NCBI RefSeq assembly: GCF_033807715.1
Contig: NC_084597.1
Coordinates: forward strand, 4,302,058-4,366,057
From: Cololabis saira
Lineage: Eukaryota > Chordata > Actinopteri > Beloniformes > Belonidae
DNA: 64,000 bases
Direction of reading: 5' to 3'
The notes under the pieces are model-generated. The model was not told the DNA's origin and did no database searches. It was given only the letters and a program-made list of their open reading frames with translations. How positions within the stretch are numbered: position 1 is the first letter of the stretch; each line of letters begins with the position of its first letter. Shown here in pieces: positions 9,516-19,843 of the stretch. Made by a program: the position numbers and the translations under genes.

Positions 9516-12500
9516 GTGACGGTTCGGAGGAAGGGTAGTCTTAAAGGGCTCAGCGACACATCTGTTGCTTCTCAAGGACCAACGCCTGCCAACAAAACTG
9601 TAGGATTGCATTATGTAATTAGCGACTCTAAAACTGTAGGATTACATGATATTGGCGACTCTGGCCAGGTGCCTAGCAAAATAGAAGTGGTTGCAGTTCC
9701 CCGCCCTCCAAAAGTTCACCAGGTGCAGCGTTATAGAGGCGTTAACCAAGATAACCTTGTAAAAATTAAAACCAATGCACATTTGGTACCAATTACAGAC
9801 CGAAAAATTAGATGCGGACTACTAAATATACGATCATTAAGCTCTAAGTCTCTGTTAGTAAATGATATAATTACAGAGAGCAGGAGTGATATTTTCTGCT
9901 TAACAGAAACATGGTTACAGGAGGAAGAGTATGTTAGTTTGAATGAATCAACTCCGCCCGGCTACTTTAATCATCACATTCCTAGAAGCACGGGCCGAGG
10001 CGGAGGAGTCGCAGCAATTTATAACTCCGGTCTCCAAACAAAAATTGAACCCAAGTGCAACTATAATACATTTGAAAGCCTCATGCTTGGTCTGAAATTT
10101 CCGAGCCGGAAATCAGAGAAGCCAGTTGTGTTAGTGGTAGTGTACCGGCCCCCTGCTGGTGCGTATCTGGAGTTTTTGTCTGAATTTTCAGATTTCCTTT
10201 CTGGATTATTGATCAGCACAGATAAATTCATCATAGTGGGTGATTTTAACATTCATATGGATGTTGAAAGCGATAATCTTAAATTAGCCTTCGATTCTCT
10301 TCTAGAATCAATGGGTATCTCACAAAAAGTGGATAAACCGACGCACTGTTTTAATCATACTCTCGATCTCGTTCTCACCTACGGTGTTGAAACTGATGGT
10401 CTGTTGGTGTCACCTGTAAACTCCCTTTTATCCGACCATTACTTAATAACGTTTGAATTTAATTTTGTTGATGTTGAAGTGCAAAATAGGAGGTATTATT
10501 TTAGCAGATGTTTGTCTGATGAAGTTATTGTTAAATTTAGGGAGGCCATTGCTTATCTTACGACAGTGCGAAATAGTGATGTAGTCGAGGCCAGTGACCT
10601 GGGTTCTACCTCTGCAGATGTTGATTTCCTTGCTAGTAACACTGCTGATTTGTTGCATTCAGCTTTAGATGAAGTTGCTCCTTTGAAAAGGAGGGTTTCT
10701 AGCCACAGGAGCTTAACTCCCTGGTACAATTCAGATATCCGCATGTTGAAACAAAACGTGCGTAAAATGGAAAGGAAGTGGTACTCTTGTAGGTCTGTAG
10801 ACTCTCATCGTGAATGGAAAGATATTCTAATAGTATATAAAAAAGCCATTCGCAAAGCCAGAACAGCTTATTATTCAACGCTGATAGAGGATAACAAAAG
10901 TAACCCACGTTTTCTGTTCAGCACTGTAGCCAGGCTGACAAAGAGTCACAACTCTGTTGAGCCGTGCATTCCTGCAGCTCTCAGTAGTGAGGACTTTATG
11001 GGCTTCTTCAACAGTAAAATCGCGAGAATTAGAGAAGAAATCAACCAGCCGGTTGTAGGTGTTTCTTCAGCTTTAGCGACTTCCCTAGGCTCTGACTTGT
11101 CTCTAGACTGTTTTGATCCTATAGACCTCCCTGAGCTGACTTCACTCGTTAATAGAGCTAAGTCAACCACATGTATGTTAGACCCCATCCCGACTCGTCT
11201 ATTCAAACATGTTTTTTCTCTTATTGGTACGACAATACTGGGCCAAATTAACCTATCCCTAAGTTTAGGATATGTACCACAGGTTTTCAAAGTCGCAGTA
11301 ATTAAACCTTTACTTAAAAAACCTTCTCTTGACCCAGACACCTTAGCTAATTATAGACCAATTTCCAACCTTCCATTTGTGTCTAAAATTCTGGAAAAGG
11401 CAGTTTCAAGCCAGTTATGTGACTATTTGTATAGAAATGATCTGTTTGAAGTCTTTCAGTCAGGGTTCAGAATGCATCATAGCACAGAGACAGCACTTGT
11501 TCGAGTCACGAATGACCTCCTTATGGCCTCAGATAAGGGATTAGTGTCCATACTGGTTCTACTGGACCTCAGTGCTGCTTTTGACACTATAGATCATGGC
11601 ATTTTACTGCACAGGTTAGAGCATGTTGTTGGGATTAAAGGGACAGCTCTATGTTGGTTTAAATCATATCTATCTGACAGGCTCCAGTTTGTTCATGTAC
11701 ATGAGGTTTCTTCAGAACAGTCAAGGGTCTGTTATGGTGTTCCGCAGGGTTCAGTGCTAGGGCCAATCTTGTTCAGTTTATACATGCAGCCGTTGGGAAG
11801 TATAATCCAGAATCACGGCATACACTTTCATTGTTATGCTGATGATACGCAGCTCTATTTGTCTATGAAGCCGGATGAAACAGAACCGTTAGTTAAACTT
11901 CAGGCATGTCTTAGGGACATCAAGGACTGGATGTCCAGAAATTTCCTGCTTCTAAATTCAGATAAAACAGAGGTTATCATTCTTGGTCCAGAGCATCTTA
12001 GGAAGGGATTAGATGGTGTTGCGATGGCTTCCAGTGCAACTGTGAGAAATCTTGGTGTTATTTTCGATCAGGATTTGTCGTTTAAACCATATGTCAATCA
12101 GGTTTGTAAAATAGCCTTTTTCCATCTCCGTAATATTGCAAAGATTAGGAAAATCCTCTCACAGAGTGATGCAGAAAAACTAGTTCATGCGTTTGTATCT
12201 TCTAGACTAGATTACTGTAATGTGTTGTTAGCAGGATGTCCAAGTAATTTGCTGAATAGGCTCCAGCTGATCCAAAATGCAGCAGCACGAGTACTGACAG
12301 GAATTAGCAGGAGAGACCACGTCTCTCCAGTGTTAGCGTCGCTCCATTGGTTACCCGTAAAATTCAGAATCCAATTTAAAATTTTATTACTTGCGTATAA
12401 AGCCCAAAACGGCTTAGCTCCGCATTATTTGCAAGACCTGATAGTGCCTTATGTTCCTGTCAGAGCTCTCCGTTCTCAGAGTGCAGGTTTACTCGTAGTT

Positions 12501-12656
12501 CCTAGAGTATCTAAATGTAGATTTGGAGGGCGGGCGTTCTGCTATCAGGCACCATTACTTTGGAACCAACTTCCAATCTGGGTTAAGGAGGCTGACTCCA
12601 CCTCCACCTTTAAAACTAAACTTAAAACCTTTCTGTTTAGTAAAGCCTATAGTTAG
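9516..12656 (+). CDS. L2 LINE endonuclease-reverse transcriptase
   Basis: A 1046-residue protein for target-primed reverse transcription of its own RNA. An apurinic-type endonuclease spans about residues 97-320: KIRCGLLNIRSL, TETWL, YRPP, GDFNIH near 242 and SDHYLITF. The reverse transcriptase spans about 590-860: NYRPISNLPFVSKILEKAV, FQSGFR, LLDLSAAFDTIDH, GVPQGSVLGPILFSLYM and the catalytic YADD at 774-777. The C-terminal region has LHWLPV and the RxFGGRAFCYQAP-like block shared with truncated copies. The frame is open throughout. The first about 95 residues, rich in Gly/Ser, have no recognised domain, so the true start could be downstream. No separate ORF1 is seen. Confidence 0.92.
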   Translation: MTVRRKGSLKGLSDTSVASQGPTPANKTVGLHYVISDSKTVGLHDIGDSGQVPSKIEVVAVPRPPKVHQVQRYRGVNQDNLVKIKTNAHLVPITDRKIRCGLLNIRSLSSKSLLVNDIITESRSDIFCLTETWLQEEEYVSLNESTPPGYFNHHIPRSTGRGGGVAAIYNSGLQTKIEPKCNYNTFESLMLGLKFPSRKSEKPVVLVVVYRPPAGAYLEFLSEFSDFLSGLLISTDKFIIVGDFNIHMDVESDNLKLAFDSLLESMGISQKVDKPTHCFNHTLDLVLTYGVETDGLLVSPVNSLLSDHYLITFEFNFVDVEVQNRRYYFSRCLSDEVIVKFREAIAYLTTVRNSDVVEASDLGSTSADVDFLASNTADLLHSALDEVAPLKRRVSSHRSLTPWYNSDIRMLKQNVRKMERKWYSCRSVDSHREWKDILIVYKKAIRKARTAYYSTLIEDNKSNPRFLFSTVARLTKSHNSVEPCIPAALSSEDFMGFFNSKIARIREEINQPVVGVSSALATSLGSDLSLDCFDPIDLPELTSLVNRAKSTTCMLDPIPTRLFKHVFSLIGTTILGQINLSLSLGYVPQVFKVAVIKPLLKKPSLDPDTLANYRPISNLPFVSKILEKAVSSQLCDYLYRNDLFEVFQSGFRMHHSTETALVRVTNDLLMASDKGLVSILVLLDLSAAFDTIDHGILLHRLEHVVGIKGTALCWFKSYLSDRLQFVHVHEVSSEQSRVCYGVPQGSVLGPILFSLYMQPLGSIIQNHGIHFHCYADDTQLYLSMKPDETEPLVKLQACLRDIKDWMSRNFLLLNSDKTEVIILGPEHLRKGLDGVAMASSATVRNLGVIFDQDLSFKPYVNQVCKIAFFHLRNIAKIRKILSQSDAEKLVHAFVSSRLDYCNVLLAGCPSNLLNRLQLIQNAAARVLTGISRRDHVSPVLASLHWLPVKFRIQFKILLLAYKAQNGLAPHYLQDLIVPYVPVRALRSQSAGLLVVPRVSKCRFGGRAFCYQAPLLWNQLPIWVKEADSTSTFKTKLKTFLFSKAYS

Positions 12657-12740
12657 TGTTTAGTAAACCTCTAGTTGGTGTTGGTAAATCTCTAGGTAGT
12701 GTAAACTTTAGTGTGTCAGAGTCGCTCCTGTAGTTTCTTG

Positions 12741-13148
12741 TGCTGGCCCCCCCTTCTCCTCCCTTTTCTCTCTTTTGTCCATGTTGCAGCATCCTTTGCC
12801 GGACACCGGAACCTGCAGGTGGTCGTGGGTGGCTTGTAGCTTGCATTACGGAGCACAAGTCTTTCCCTGACCCTGCACCCCAACCTGGGACTTGCTGATT
12901 GGGCCGGAGCTTCGGGAGCTGTGTGCTGGCCTGCGGTCCCCACCCCTGGTCATCCCGTTGCTGCCCCCCCCTTCTCCTCCCTTTTCTCTCTTTTGTCCTG
13001 CAGGTGGCCGTGGGTGGCTTGTAGCTTGCATTACGGAGCACAAGTCTTTTCCTGACCCTGCACCCCAACCTGGGACTTGCTGATTGGGCCGGAGCTTCGG
13101 GAGCTGTGTGCTGGCCTGCGGTCCCCACCCCCGGTCATCCCGTTGCTG
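12741..13148 (+). repeat. Tandem duplication in the L2 3' UTR
   Basis: A segment beginning CCTGCAGGTGGTCGTGGGT at about 12811 recurs at about 12998 with few differences (period about 187 bp), and the preceding pyrimidine block TTCTCCTCCCTTTTCTCTCT is also duplicated. The fragments at 44.9 kb and 54.3 kb show only one unit. Confidence 0.8.
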
Positions 13149-13752
13149 CTTCCACCTGCCTGCTGTGCTGTTGCCGTCCCTGACCCACCAGTCTGGCCCT
13201 CGGCAGGAGGGTCCCCCCTGATGAGCCTGGTCCTGCTCAAGGTTTCTTCCCTCCTAAAGGGGAGTTTTTCCTTGCCACTGTTTGGCTTAAGGTTTTTCTC
13301 CCACTAGGGGAGTTTTTTACCTGCCATTGTTTATGTAATATCTGCTCGGGGGTCATGTTCTGGGTATGGGTCTCTGTAAAGCGTCTAGAGACAACTCTGT
13401 TGTATTAGACGCTATATAAATAAAATTGAATTGAATTGAATTGAATCACATATCACAACATATATCAGACTTAATAAATAAAATAATAATAAAATAGTGC
13501 TAACGGCTAAGATAACGGAGCAGGCAGCGGGGGGGGCAGGGGGGGATGGCTGCCGCTCCGAGCCCACTACTCCACGCCGAAGAGGAAAAAAGAAAGTGTT
13601 CTGATTAAAATAAGGAAAGTTGGACTATATAACAATTGGGTTCATAAGGATAACGTTTTAAAAAAAATTAAAATTAAAGAAATAGTCTCTTCTCCCCGTG
13701 TGTGTCTGCCTGTCATGCACGGGTACGTGCGTGCATGTTGTGTTTACTTTTA

Positions 13753-13881
13753 AGCCGGAATTATGGTTCTGCGTCACACCAACGCAGAGCCTACGCCGTA
13801 GGGTCCGGCGTAGGTGCGCGTCGCCGCGTACCCTACGCCGTAGGCTCTGCGTTGGTGTGACGCGGAACCATAAATCAGCCC
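13753..13881. mobile_element. Palindromic MITE, full copy
   Basis: A long near-perfect palindrome: ATTATGGTTCTGCGTCACAC and CAACGCAGAGCCTACGCCGT on the left are mirrored by CTACGCCGTAGGCTCTGCGT and GACGCGGAACCATAAAT on the right. The same family recurs in five other places (15820, 33697, 38671, 41377, 49108). It resembles the teleost repeat family ending GGCTGATTTATGG, often classed with Harbinger-type MITEs. Confidence 0.8.
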
Positions 13882-14442
13882 TGAGCAGCTCTGAGGAGAG
13901 ACGGGTGGGAGGAGGGGGAGTGGGTCCCGTCCCGTCTTTGCATCGCCCTCACTCGCTTTATTTTATTGTATACTATTTATATACTTATTCTAACTTTTAC
14001 TGTGACCACCAAATAATGTCTTTTTCCTGGCCTCCATATCATCCACAACATCTAGATCTCAGTCTCCGTGAAATTCAGTGTCACGGTGGCTGGACACGTC
14101 TCATTCATTCTGACGCCAAACAGGCTGCAGGAGCCGCTGCGCATGCTCAGCAGGCTCATTCATATGCATTTATGGTAAAAATTGGGCGTGTCGAGGGCGG
14201 GATATGAGGCGGATTGACCTGCGCAACCTTCCAGCTGTACTGTGATTTATAAAGAGAACATTGCGTGCAGATGTGCGTGCACGCGGTTCTATAAATCCGG
14301 ATTTTTTTTTGCGCCCGCCATTTTCGGCTTTTGGGTGTACGTGCACTTTTAGTATGAATCCTACGCACTCCATTTTAAATGAGGCCCCTGATATCCGAAG
14401 TATCGATATTTCAGTATTGATCCGTACATCACTACTGTTTAT

Positions 14443-14879
14443 TCTTTGGTGTATTAATAAACATATATTGCAGATGAAGATGAAATGTGAGGTGTAGGAT
14501 GGATCTCAATATCTTGTCAAACCCATATCATAAGAAATGTTTTTCTCTGTTTCTGTGATTCATGTATCTAAAGAGGTGACACTGGCAAAAAGCCACACAT
14601 GCTTTTTTTTTTCATCAGTCTGTGTGTGAAACGGATGGAAAGAAAATATGTCTGTATGTCTGATTGCAATATATAGTGTGCTTTTTTTTTTAAATCACAC
14701 TATTTTACTTTATTATCTAGGCATTTGTGCACCTTTCAGCTATGAGTTGAAATCTGTTCAACTTGTACAACTGCACAAACATACGGCCTCTGAAATGAGC
14801 ACAAAGAGTCCAGTAAATAGCCACATAGACTTTATGGACAACTAACCACAAAAACAATAAATAATACATGCTGAAAATC

Positions 14880-14933
<54 letters not shown>

Positions 14934-15430
14934 GCTACCCTTGACCATGCTCTTTACCAGTTGGACGACACGTCAGAAACCACTGACCTCTGGAGAGCAT
15001 GTTGTGCTGTGGAAAAAATCTAAGGGTAATTGCTGTTAAATCAGAATTAATCCAGACCCGGGAACAAAACACCTGAAAAATGCCTACAGTGAGCCCTTTA
15101 CTAAATGGAAGAAAAGGGATACGGGAATACAACTGAGACATACCAATGAGGTTCTTATGGATAAACCTACAATGTGTGAGGGCAAACACTCCTTCCCCCT
15201 CAAGGCTTATCACAAGTATGTTGAATGCATCTCAATTCAGTCGAACTGCTGGAGTTTAAAAGGAAACACTAAATATCAAACGAGGCATATTCTAAGACAG
15301 TGAATAAAAAGTTTGGCATTTAATGACATGAGGCACACTGGACTATATCAGATTAACAGATTGTTTCCAGTCTTTCCATGTGAATAATGCTGAAAAAAAA
15401 GGTCTCATGAAGATCATCATCAACCATTTT
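14443..15430. repeat. (GT)25 array in otherwise unassigned sequence
   Basis: A perfect GT dinucleotide run of about 50 bp occupies 14881-14930. The flanking sequence shows no coding or transposon structure that I recognise. Confidence 0.7.
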
Positions 15431-15596
15431 CAGCGTAATCCCTCTGAGCAGAGGGGTCACCACAGTAGATCATAGTCTGCATATCGATTTGACACCCAAG
15501 GCCCTTTATGACACAATCCTGCACACACAGGGAGACACGAACAACCGTGCACGCTCACACGCTCACACGCTCACACGCACACCTACGGGCAACTTA

Positions 15597-16302
15597 GGCC
15601 CCGTTTACAAAAACGGATATTTCCCCCTTTACGTTTTGAAAAATTCCATCGTTTACACAAGATCGTTTTCAAAATCTCTTCATTTACACGAACCCGCATG
15701 AATACGCTGTTAAGGTGCTATGAACAGCCAAACCTACAGGGGGCAGTTTAACGAGAAGCATAAAGTCATGCTAGCCAATCAGAGTCCTGGAAAAAAACAT
15801 CAACAAATGACACGTGTGAAGCCTGAATAATATGGTTCCGTGTTAAATCGACGGCGTAGCCTACGTACGGTGCGCGTCGCCGCATAGCCTACGCCGTAGG
15901 CTCTGCGTTGGTGTAACGCGGAACCATAAATCAGCCTTGACTGCAGTTACTTCCAAGATGAACAAGAGTCTTTCGTTTGGAGTGACAGAGAAGTGGAGTT
16001 ACTTTTAAGTGTGAGTTTAGAATATAAAACAGGTAAAATACAAGAAAATATTGACGGTGGCCAAACTAATTGTAAACACAGGTCGCACACATGACGCTGG
16101 TGATGTTTCTGTCTCATAATGTGACGTTCTGAAGCCTAAATGTCTGTTTTCCTCTGTTTAGACGCAAATGTGAAAACAGAGTTTTTGAAAATCTCCTCTT
16201 TGGCCGGAGTTTTCAGAAATTATGGTTTTTGGAGACTTTGAGCTTCGTTTTCGTGTAAACGAACGGCCAAAACGCATGTTTTTGCTCCGTGTAAACGGGG
16301 CC
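15597..16302. mobile_element. PIF/Harbinger element, 706 bp
   Basis: Ends GGCCCCGTTTACA and TGTAAACGGGGCC are flanked by TTA on both sides (15594-15596, 16303-16305). A 3-bp TWA duplication is diagnostic of PIF/Harbinger. A second copy in the opposite orientation is at 38302-38955 with TAA duplications. There is no transposase. The palindromic MITE is nested at 15820-15938. Confidence 0.88.
15820..15938. mobile_element. Palindromic MITE nested in Harbinger element
   Basis: AGCCTGAATAATATGGTTCC on the left pairs with GGAACCATAAATCAGCCT on the right, with GCCTACGCCGTAGGCTCTGC in the core. It occupies the same internal position as in the second Harbinger copy, so it was carried along as a passenger. 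Confidence 0.8.
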
Positions 16303-16326
16303 TTAGAGTTGTCAGTCAACCTTGAC

Positions 16327-16712
16327 CCGGTCTTTGTACGTTTTGACCGTATAGAAATGTAATTCTCGTCAGTTGTGTGAAATAAGACCTAGAAACAGGT
16401 ATTGTGGCATAGAATTGTCAAATTGGTTTAATTCACCGTACGAATTGTTACAGATTACTTTTGTAATACTGTATTTGACCCGGTCTTTGTACGTTTTGAC
16501 TGTATAGAAACGTAATTCTTGCCATTGTAAGAATGAGATGTACCTGCTGGATCTACTGCCCTTACTTTTTAACAACTAGTGCTTTTTATTATTGTGTCTT
16601 TTCTTATCATTTTATTTGTTATTTACTGTTTAATTGTGTCTTGCTGATTTTAATGTTGATGTAAAGTACTTTAAACTGCCTTGTGTTGAATTGTGCTATA
16701 CACATAAACTTG
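16327..16712 (+). mobile_element. Short retroposon with internal 154-bp repeat
   Basis: Flanked by CCTTGAC (16320-16326 and 16713-16719), a likely 7-bp target duplication. The 3' end TGTGCTATACACATAAACTT resembles fish LINE/SINE tails. The motif GACCCGGTCTTTGTACGTTT occurs at 16325 and again at about 16479, giving a period of about 154 bp. A longer minus-strand relative spans 60985-61945. Confidence 0.55.
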
Positions 16713-16956
16713 CCTTGACATACATGATTTTGGACTGTAGGAGGAAACTGGAGTAACCAGAGGGAACCCACGCAAGGATGGGTAGAACATGCATATTCCA
16801 CACAGAAAACCCCCGCCGGGCCCGGGAATCAAACTCTCAACCTTCCTGCTGTGATGCAACAGTGCTGCACACTTAGCTGCCCAGTTTCCTAGAGATATGT
16901 GATGAAAGTCCTTTATTTGGAAATAAAATCATTAAAGGCGATAACAAATGTCAATA

Positions 16957-16960
<4 letters not shown>

Positions 16961-17007
<47 letters not shown>
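16961..17007. repeat. (TA)n array at the Tc1 left flank
   Basis: About 23 AT repeats directly abut the Tc1 left end. A second (TA)n array begins at the right end, showing that the transposon entered TA-rich microsatellite DNA. Confidence 0.9.
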
Positions 17008-17010
<3 letters not shown>

Positions 17011-18121
17011 TCAGTCCGGAAAGTATTCAGAACGCTTCACTTTTTTTTCTCACTTTTCCCACATTCTTTTATGTTACAGCCCTATTGATATAAGGAATAA
17101 ATTTTTTTTTTTTTCTCAGAATTCTACACAAAACACCCCATAATGACAACATGAAATAAGTTATGATGCTACTTTTGTAAATGTATTAAAAATAAAAATA
17201 ACAAGAAATCATATGAGCATAAGTATTCATAACGTTTGCTTTATACTTTGTAGAAGCTCCTCTGGCAGCAATTACAGCCTCAAGTCTTTTTGAATAGGTT
17301 GCTACAAGTTTGGCACACCTATTCTTGGGCCGTTTTGCCCATTCTTCCTTACAGACCCTCTCAAGCTCCATCAGGTTGGATGGGGAGCGTCGGTGTACAG
17401 CCAGAGATGTTGGATGGGATTCAGGTCTGGGCTCTGGCTGGGCCACTCAAGGACATTGACATGGTTGTTCTGAAGCCACTCCTTTGATATTTTGGCTGTG
17501 TGCTTTGGGTCGTTGTCCTGCTGAAAGATGAAGCGTCGTCCTAGTCTGAGGTCAACAGCACTCTGGATCAGGTTTTCATCCAAGATGTCTCTGTACATGG
17601 CTGCATTCATCTTTCCCTCAATCCTGACTAGTGGCCCAGGTCCTGCTGATGAAAAACACCCCCACAGCATGATGCTGCCACCACCATGCTTCACTGTAGG
17701 GAATGGATGGTGTTCTCCAGGTGATGAGCGGTGCCTGGTCTCCTCCAAACACCACGCGTGGAATTCATGCCAAATAGTTCAATCTTTGTCTCATCAGACC
17801 AGAGGATTTGTTTTCTCATGGTCTGAGAGTCCTCCAGGTGCCTTTTGGCAAACTCCAGTCGGGCTGCCATGTGCTTTTTAGTAAGGAGGGGCTTGCGCCT
17901 GGCCACTCTACCATACAAGCCTGATTGGTGGATTGCTGCAGAGATGGTTGTCCTTCTTGAAGTTTCTCCTCTCTCCACAGAGGAACGCTGGAGTTCTGAC
18001 AGAGTGACCGTCGGGTCCTTGGTCACCTCTCTGAGTAAGGCCCTTCTCCCCCGATTGCTCAGCTTAGGCGGGCGGCCAGCTCTAGGGAGATTCCTGGGGG
18101 TTCCAAACTTCTTCCATTTAA

Positions 18122-18915
18122 AGGGAAAGTTCGGTTTTTTACAACCTGGACCTTATTTCTGGCATTTTTTATGGTTGTATACTCACCCAGAGGTGTTTGG
18201 TGTCATTTGGAGTGCTTCTGAAGATATTAGGAGTTTTTTGCGAGCCGCTTCTCCATATAACGGTAGCGCATAGGGCACTCGCGGGACACAGACGATGCAG
18301 CGTCTAAATAACAGATGATTGCCTTGAAACTCTTCATTTCTTTTATGAATCACTAGATCTGCTTCCAGGACCTGTTGTAACATTGTGGCGCTGTCTGTGT
18401 AATAAATAAAATAAATAAAGCTGTACACAGCTCTGTGTACAGCTGGAGTTCACTACTGTTAGTTTACTGTTAGTTATTTGAAACATGTCTGAATATTTGT
18501 CAAATTCTGAGGTTGTGGACGACGACTTTGAATATGATGGACGTCCTTACCGTTTTGAGCCGGAGTATACGGCTGAAGAGCTCACTGAATGACGTCATGA
18601 GTTCAGAGGTCTTGTTTACAAACTGATTTATTTATTTTATTTAATACACAGACCGCGCCACAATGTTACAACAGGTCCTGGAAGCAGATCTAGTGATTCA
18701 TAAAAGAAATGAAGAGTTTCGCGGCAATCATGTGTTATTTAGACGCTGCATCGTCTGTGTCCCGCGAGTGCCCTATGCGCTACCGTTATATGGAGAAGCG
18801 GCTCGCAACCAACTCCTAAGATCTTCCGAAGGACTCCAAATGACACCAAACACATCTGGGTGAGTATACAACCATAAGAAATAAGGTCCAGGTTGTAAAA
18901 AAACGAACTTTCCCT
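18122..18915. mobile_element. Kolobok/T2-like foldback element, 794 bp
   Basis: TTAA duplications (18118-18121, 18916-18919) flank ends AGGGAAAGTTCGG and CCGAACTTTCCCT (written as the inverse pair). Arms of about 290-300 bp (18122-18418 and 18626-18915) are inverted copies of each other. TTAA plus AGGGA fits the T2/Kolobok terminus TTAAAGGRR. Each arm keeps the same open frame (MLQQVLEADLVIHKRNEEF..., 18183-18428 minus and 18663-18863 plus). The 200-bp loop holds a 35-codon ORF. No transposase is present. Confidence 0.8.
18485..18592 (+). CDS. Small acidic ORF in the foldback loop
   Basis: ATG at 18485 to TGA at 18590-18592 encodes 35 residues, starting MSEYLSNSEVVDDDFEYDG and continuing with an RPYRFEPEY motif. 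The YRFEPEY motif reminds me of the N-terminus of fish proteins annotated as P2X7-like that are often transposon-borne, but I cannot confirm this. The composition is non-random (acidic and aromatic), suggesting a captured gene fragment rather than noise. Confidence 0.35.
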   Translation: MSEYLSNSEVVDDDFEYDGRPYRFEPEYTAEELTE

Positions 18916-19030
18916 TTAAGGATGATGCAGGCCACAGTGCTCACTGGGACCTTCAAAGCAGAATTTTTTCTGTACCCTTCCCCAGATTTGTGCCTCGAAA
19001 CAATCCTGTTTCGGAGGTCTGAAGACAATT

Positions 19031-19276
19031 TGTAGCAGGGCTAGTGCTACGGGGCCGACCGACAGGACAGAGGACACAGGTTTAGTGCAGGAACCTTTTA
19101 TTTTCTCCCTTCACCCAAGACAAACGTGCTTCAGCTCCTTCACAGCAGACCCAGCGAGACGAGCCCCTTTCTGCTGTGCAGCCATGCCTTATCAAGGCAG
19201 GCAGGGTGGAGAGGTTGATTGGGGCCACCTGTGCCCCAATCAACCTGAGTGGCTGCAGCTCCTCCACCCTGCCACA
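19031..19276 (-). mobile_element. Solo LTR, 246 bp
   Basis: On the minus strand it starts TGTGGCAGGGTGG and ends CCCTGCTACA, flanked by CAATT (19026-19030 and 19277-19281). A poly(A) signal AATAAAAGG lies near the 3' third. The 5-bp duplication and TG..CA ends indicate a solo LTR. It splits the Tc1 transposase between its 6th and 7th codons. Confidence 0.75.
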
Positions 19277-19694
19277 CAATTCTTTTGACTTCATGTTGGG
19301 TTTGTGTTGCAACATGCACTGCCAACTGTGAGAGCTTATATAGACAGGTGTGTGTCTTTCCAAATCAAGTCCAATCAACTGAATTCACCACAGGTGGACT
19401 CCGGTTAAGCTGTAGAAACAACTTGAGAGAGATCAGTGGAAACAGAATGAACCAGAGCTCAATTTTGAGCTTCATGGCAAACGTTCTGAATACTTATGCA
19501 CATGTGATATTTATAGTTTTTTATTTTTTATAAATTTACAAAAATCATAACAAAACTTCTTTCATGTTGTCATTATGGGGTATTTTGTGTAGAATTCAGG
19601 GGAAAAAAAGGAATTTATTCCTATTATCAATAGGGCTGTAACATAAAAGAATGTGGGAAAAGTGAAGCGTTCTTAATACTTTCCGGACTGACTG

Positions 19695-19730
19695 TATATA
19701 TATTTATATCTACACACACACACACACATA

Positions 19731-19799
<69 letters not shown>

Positions 19800-19800
19800 C

Positions 19801-19843
<43 letters not shown>

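Larger units (their letters stand above)
9400..13446 (+). mobile_element. L2-clade non-LTR retrotransposon (LINE)
   Basis: A 1046-codon endonuclease/reverse transcriptase ORF is followed by a 3' UTR ending in TTAGACGCTATATAAATAAA and a (TTGAA)n tail at 13427-13445, the typical teleost L2 end. The 5' boundary is uncertain, around 9400. 5'-truncated relatives lie at 44338-45069 and 53697-54389. The intact ORF suggests a recent insertion. Confidence 0.85.
9209..14390. mobile_element. ISL2EU-like element carrying an L2 LINE
   Basis: Termini CTGGGGCCTCAT and ATGAGGCCCCTG with AT on both sides (9207-9208, 14391-14392). A partial copy with CAGGGGCCTCATGTA starts at 61946, supporting the terminus. 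A 2-bp AT duplication suggests ISL2EU, which is an inference. Most of the interior is the LINE and a palindromic MITE. Confidence 0.5.
8922..14434. mobile_element. hAT element split by nested insertions
   Basis: Left end TAGTGATGTTCAATACC and right end TACATCACTA are flanked by CTGTTTAT on both sides (8914-8921 and 14435-14442), a perfect 8-bp hAT duplication. Only about 290 bp on the left and 45 bp on the right belong to this element. The rest is the AT-flanked element (9209-14390) with the L2 LINE inside. No hAT transposase is present. Confidence 0.8.
15435..16888 (+). repeat. Teleost dispersed repeat split by two insertions
   Basis: Three separated pieces read as one common fish repeat: CCCTCTGAGCAGAGGGGTC through CACACCTACGGGCAACTTA (15435-15596), GAGTTGTCAGTCAACC (16306-16321) and TTTTGGACTGTAGGAGGAAA through GCACACTTAGCTGCCC (16729-16882). 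The gaps are a Harbinger element (15597-16302) and a retroposon (16327-16712). The family is recognised from general knowledge of teleost repeats. Confidence 0.6.
17186..19294 (-). pseudogene. Broken Tc1 transposase
   Basis: The reading order on the minus strand is: start MKSKEL (ATG at 19294-19292); solo LTR; the helix-turn-helix part SSDLRNRIVSRHKSGEGY (18975-19026); Kolobok-like foldback; [44 protein letters not shown]; and [16 protein letters not shown]. Two frame breaks are visible, around 17720-17745 and near 17400, where about 14 bases present in relatives seem missing. The third catalytic residue, normally Glu in NPIEHLW, reads Gln. With two insertions, two frameshifts and that substitution, it cannot make transposase. 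Confidence 0.93.
17008..19694 (-). mobile_element. Tc1-family transposon with two nested insertions
   Basis: Inverted ends CAGTCAGTCCGGAAAGTATT and TACTTTCCGGACTGACTG are flanked by TA. Subtracting the Kolobok-like foldback (794 bp plus TTAA) and the solo LTR (246 bp plus 5 bp) leaves about 1.64 kb, the usual Tc1 length. The transposase gene runs on the minus strand and is broken. Confidence 0.93.

Noticed and set aside
12637..13307. 163-codon minus ORF and overlapping ORFs
   Set aside because: They lie in the L2 3' UTR, and their internal repetition only mirrors its tandem duplication.
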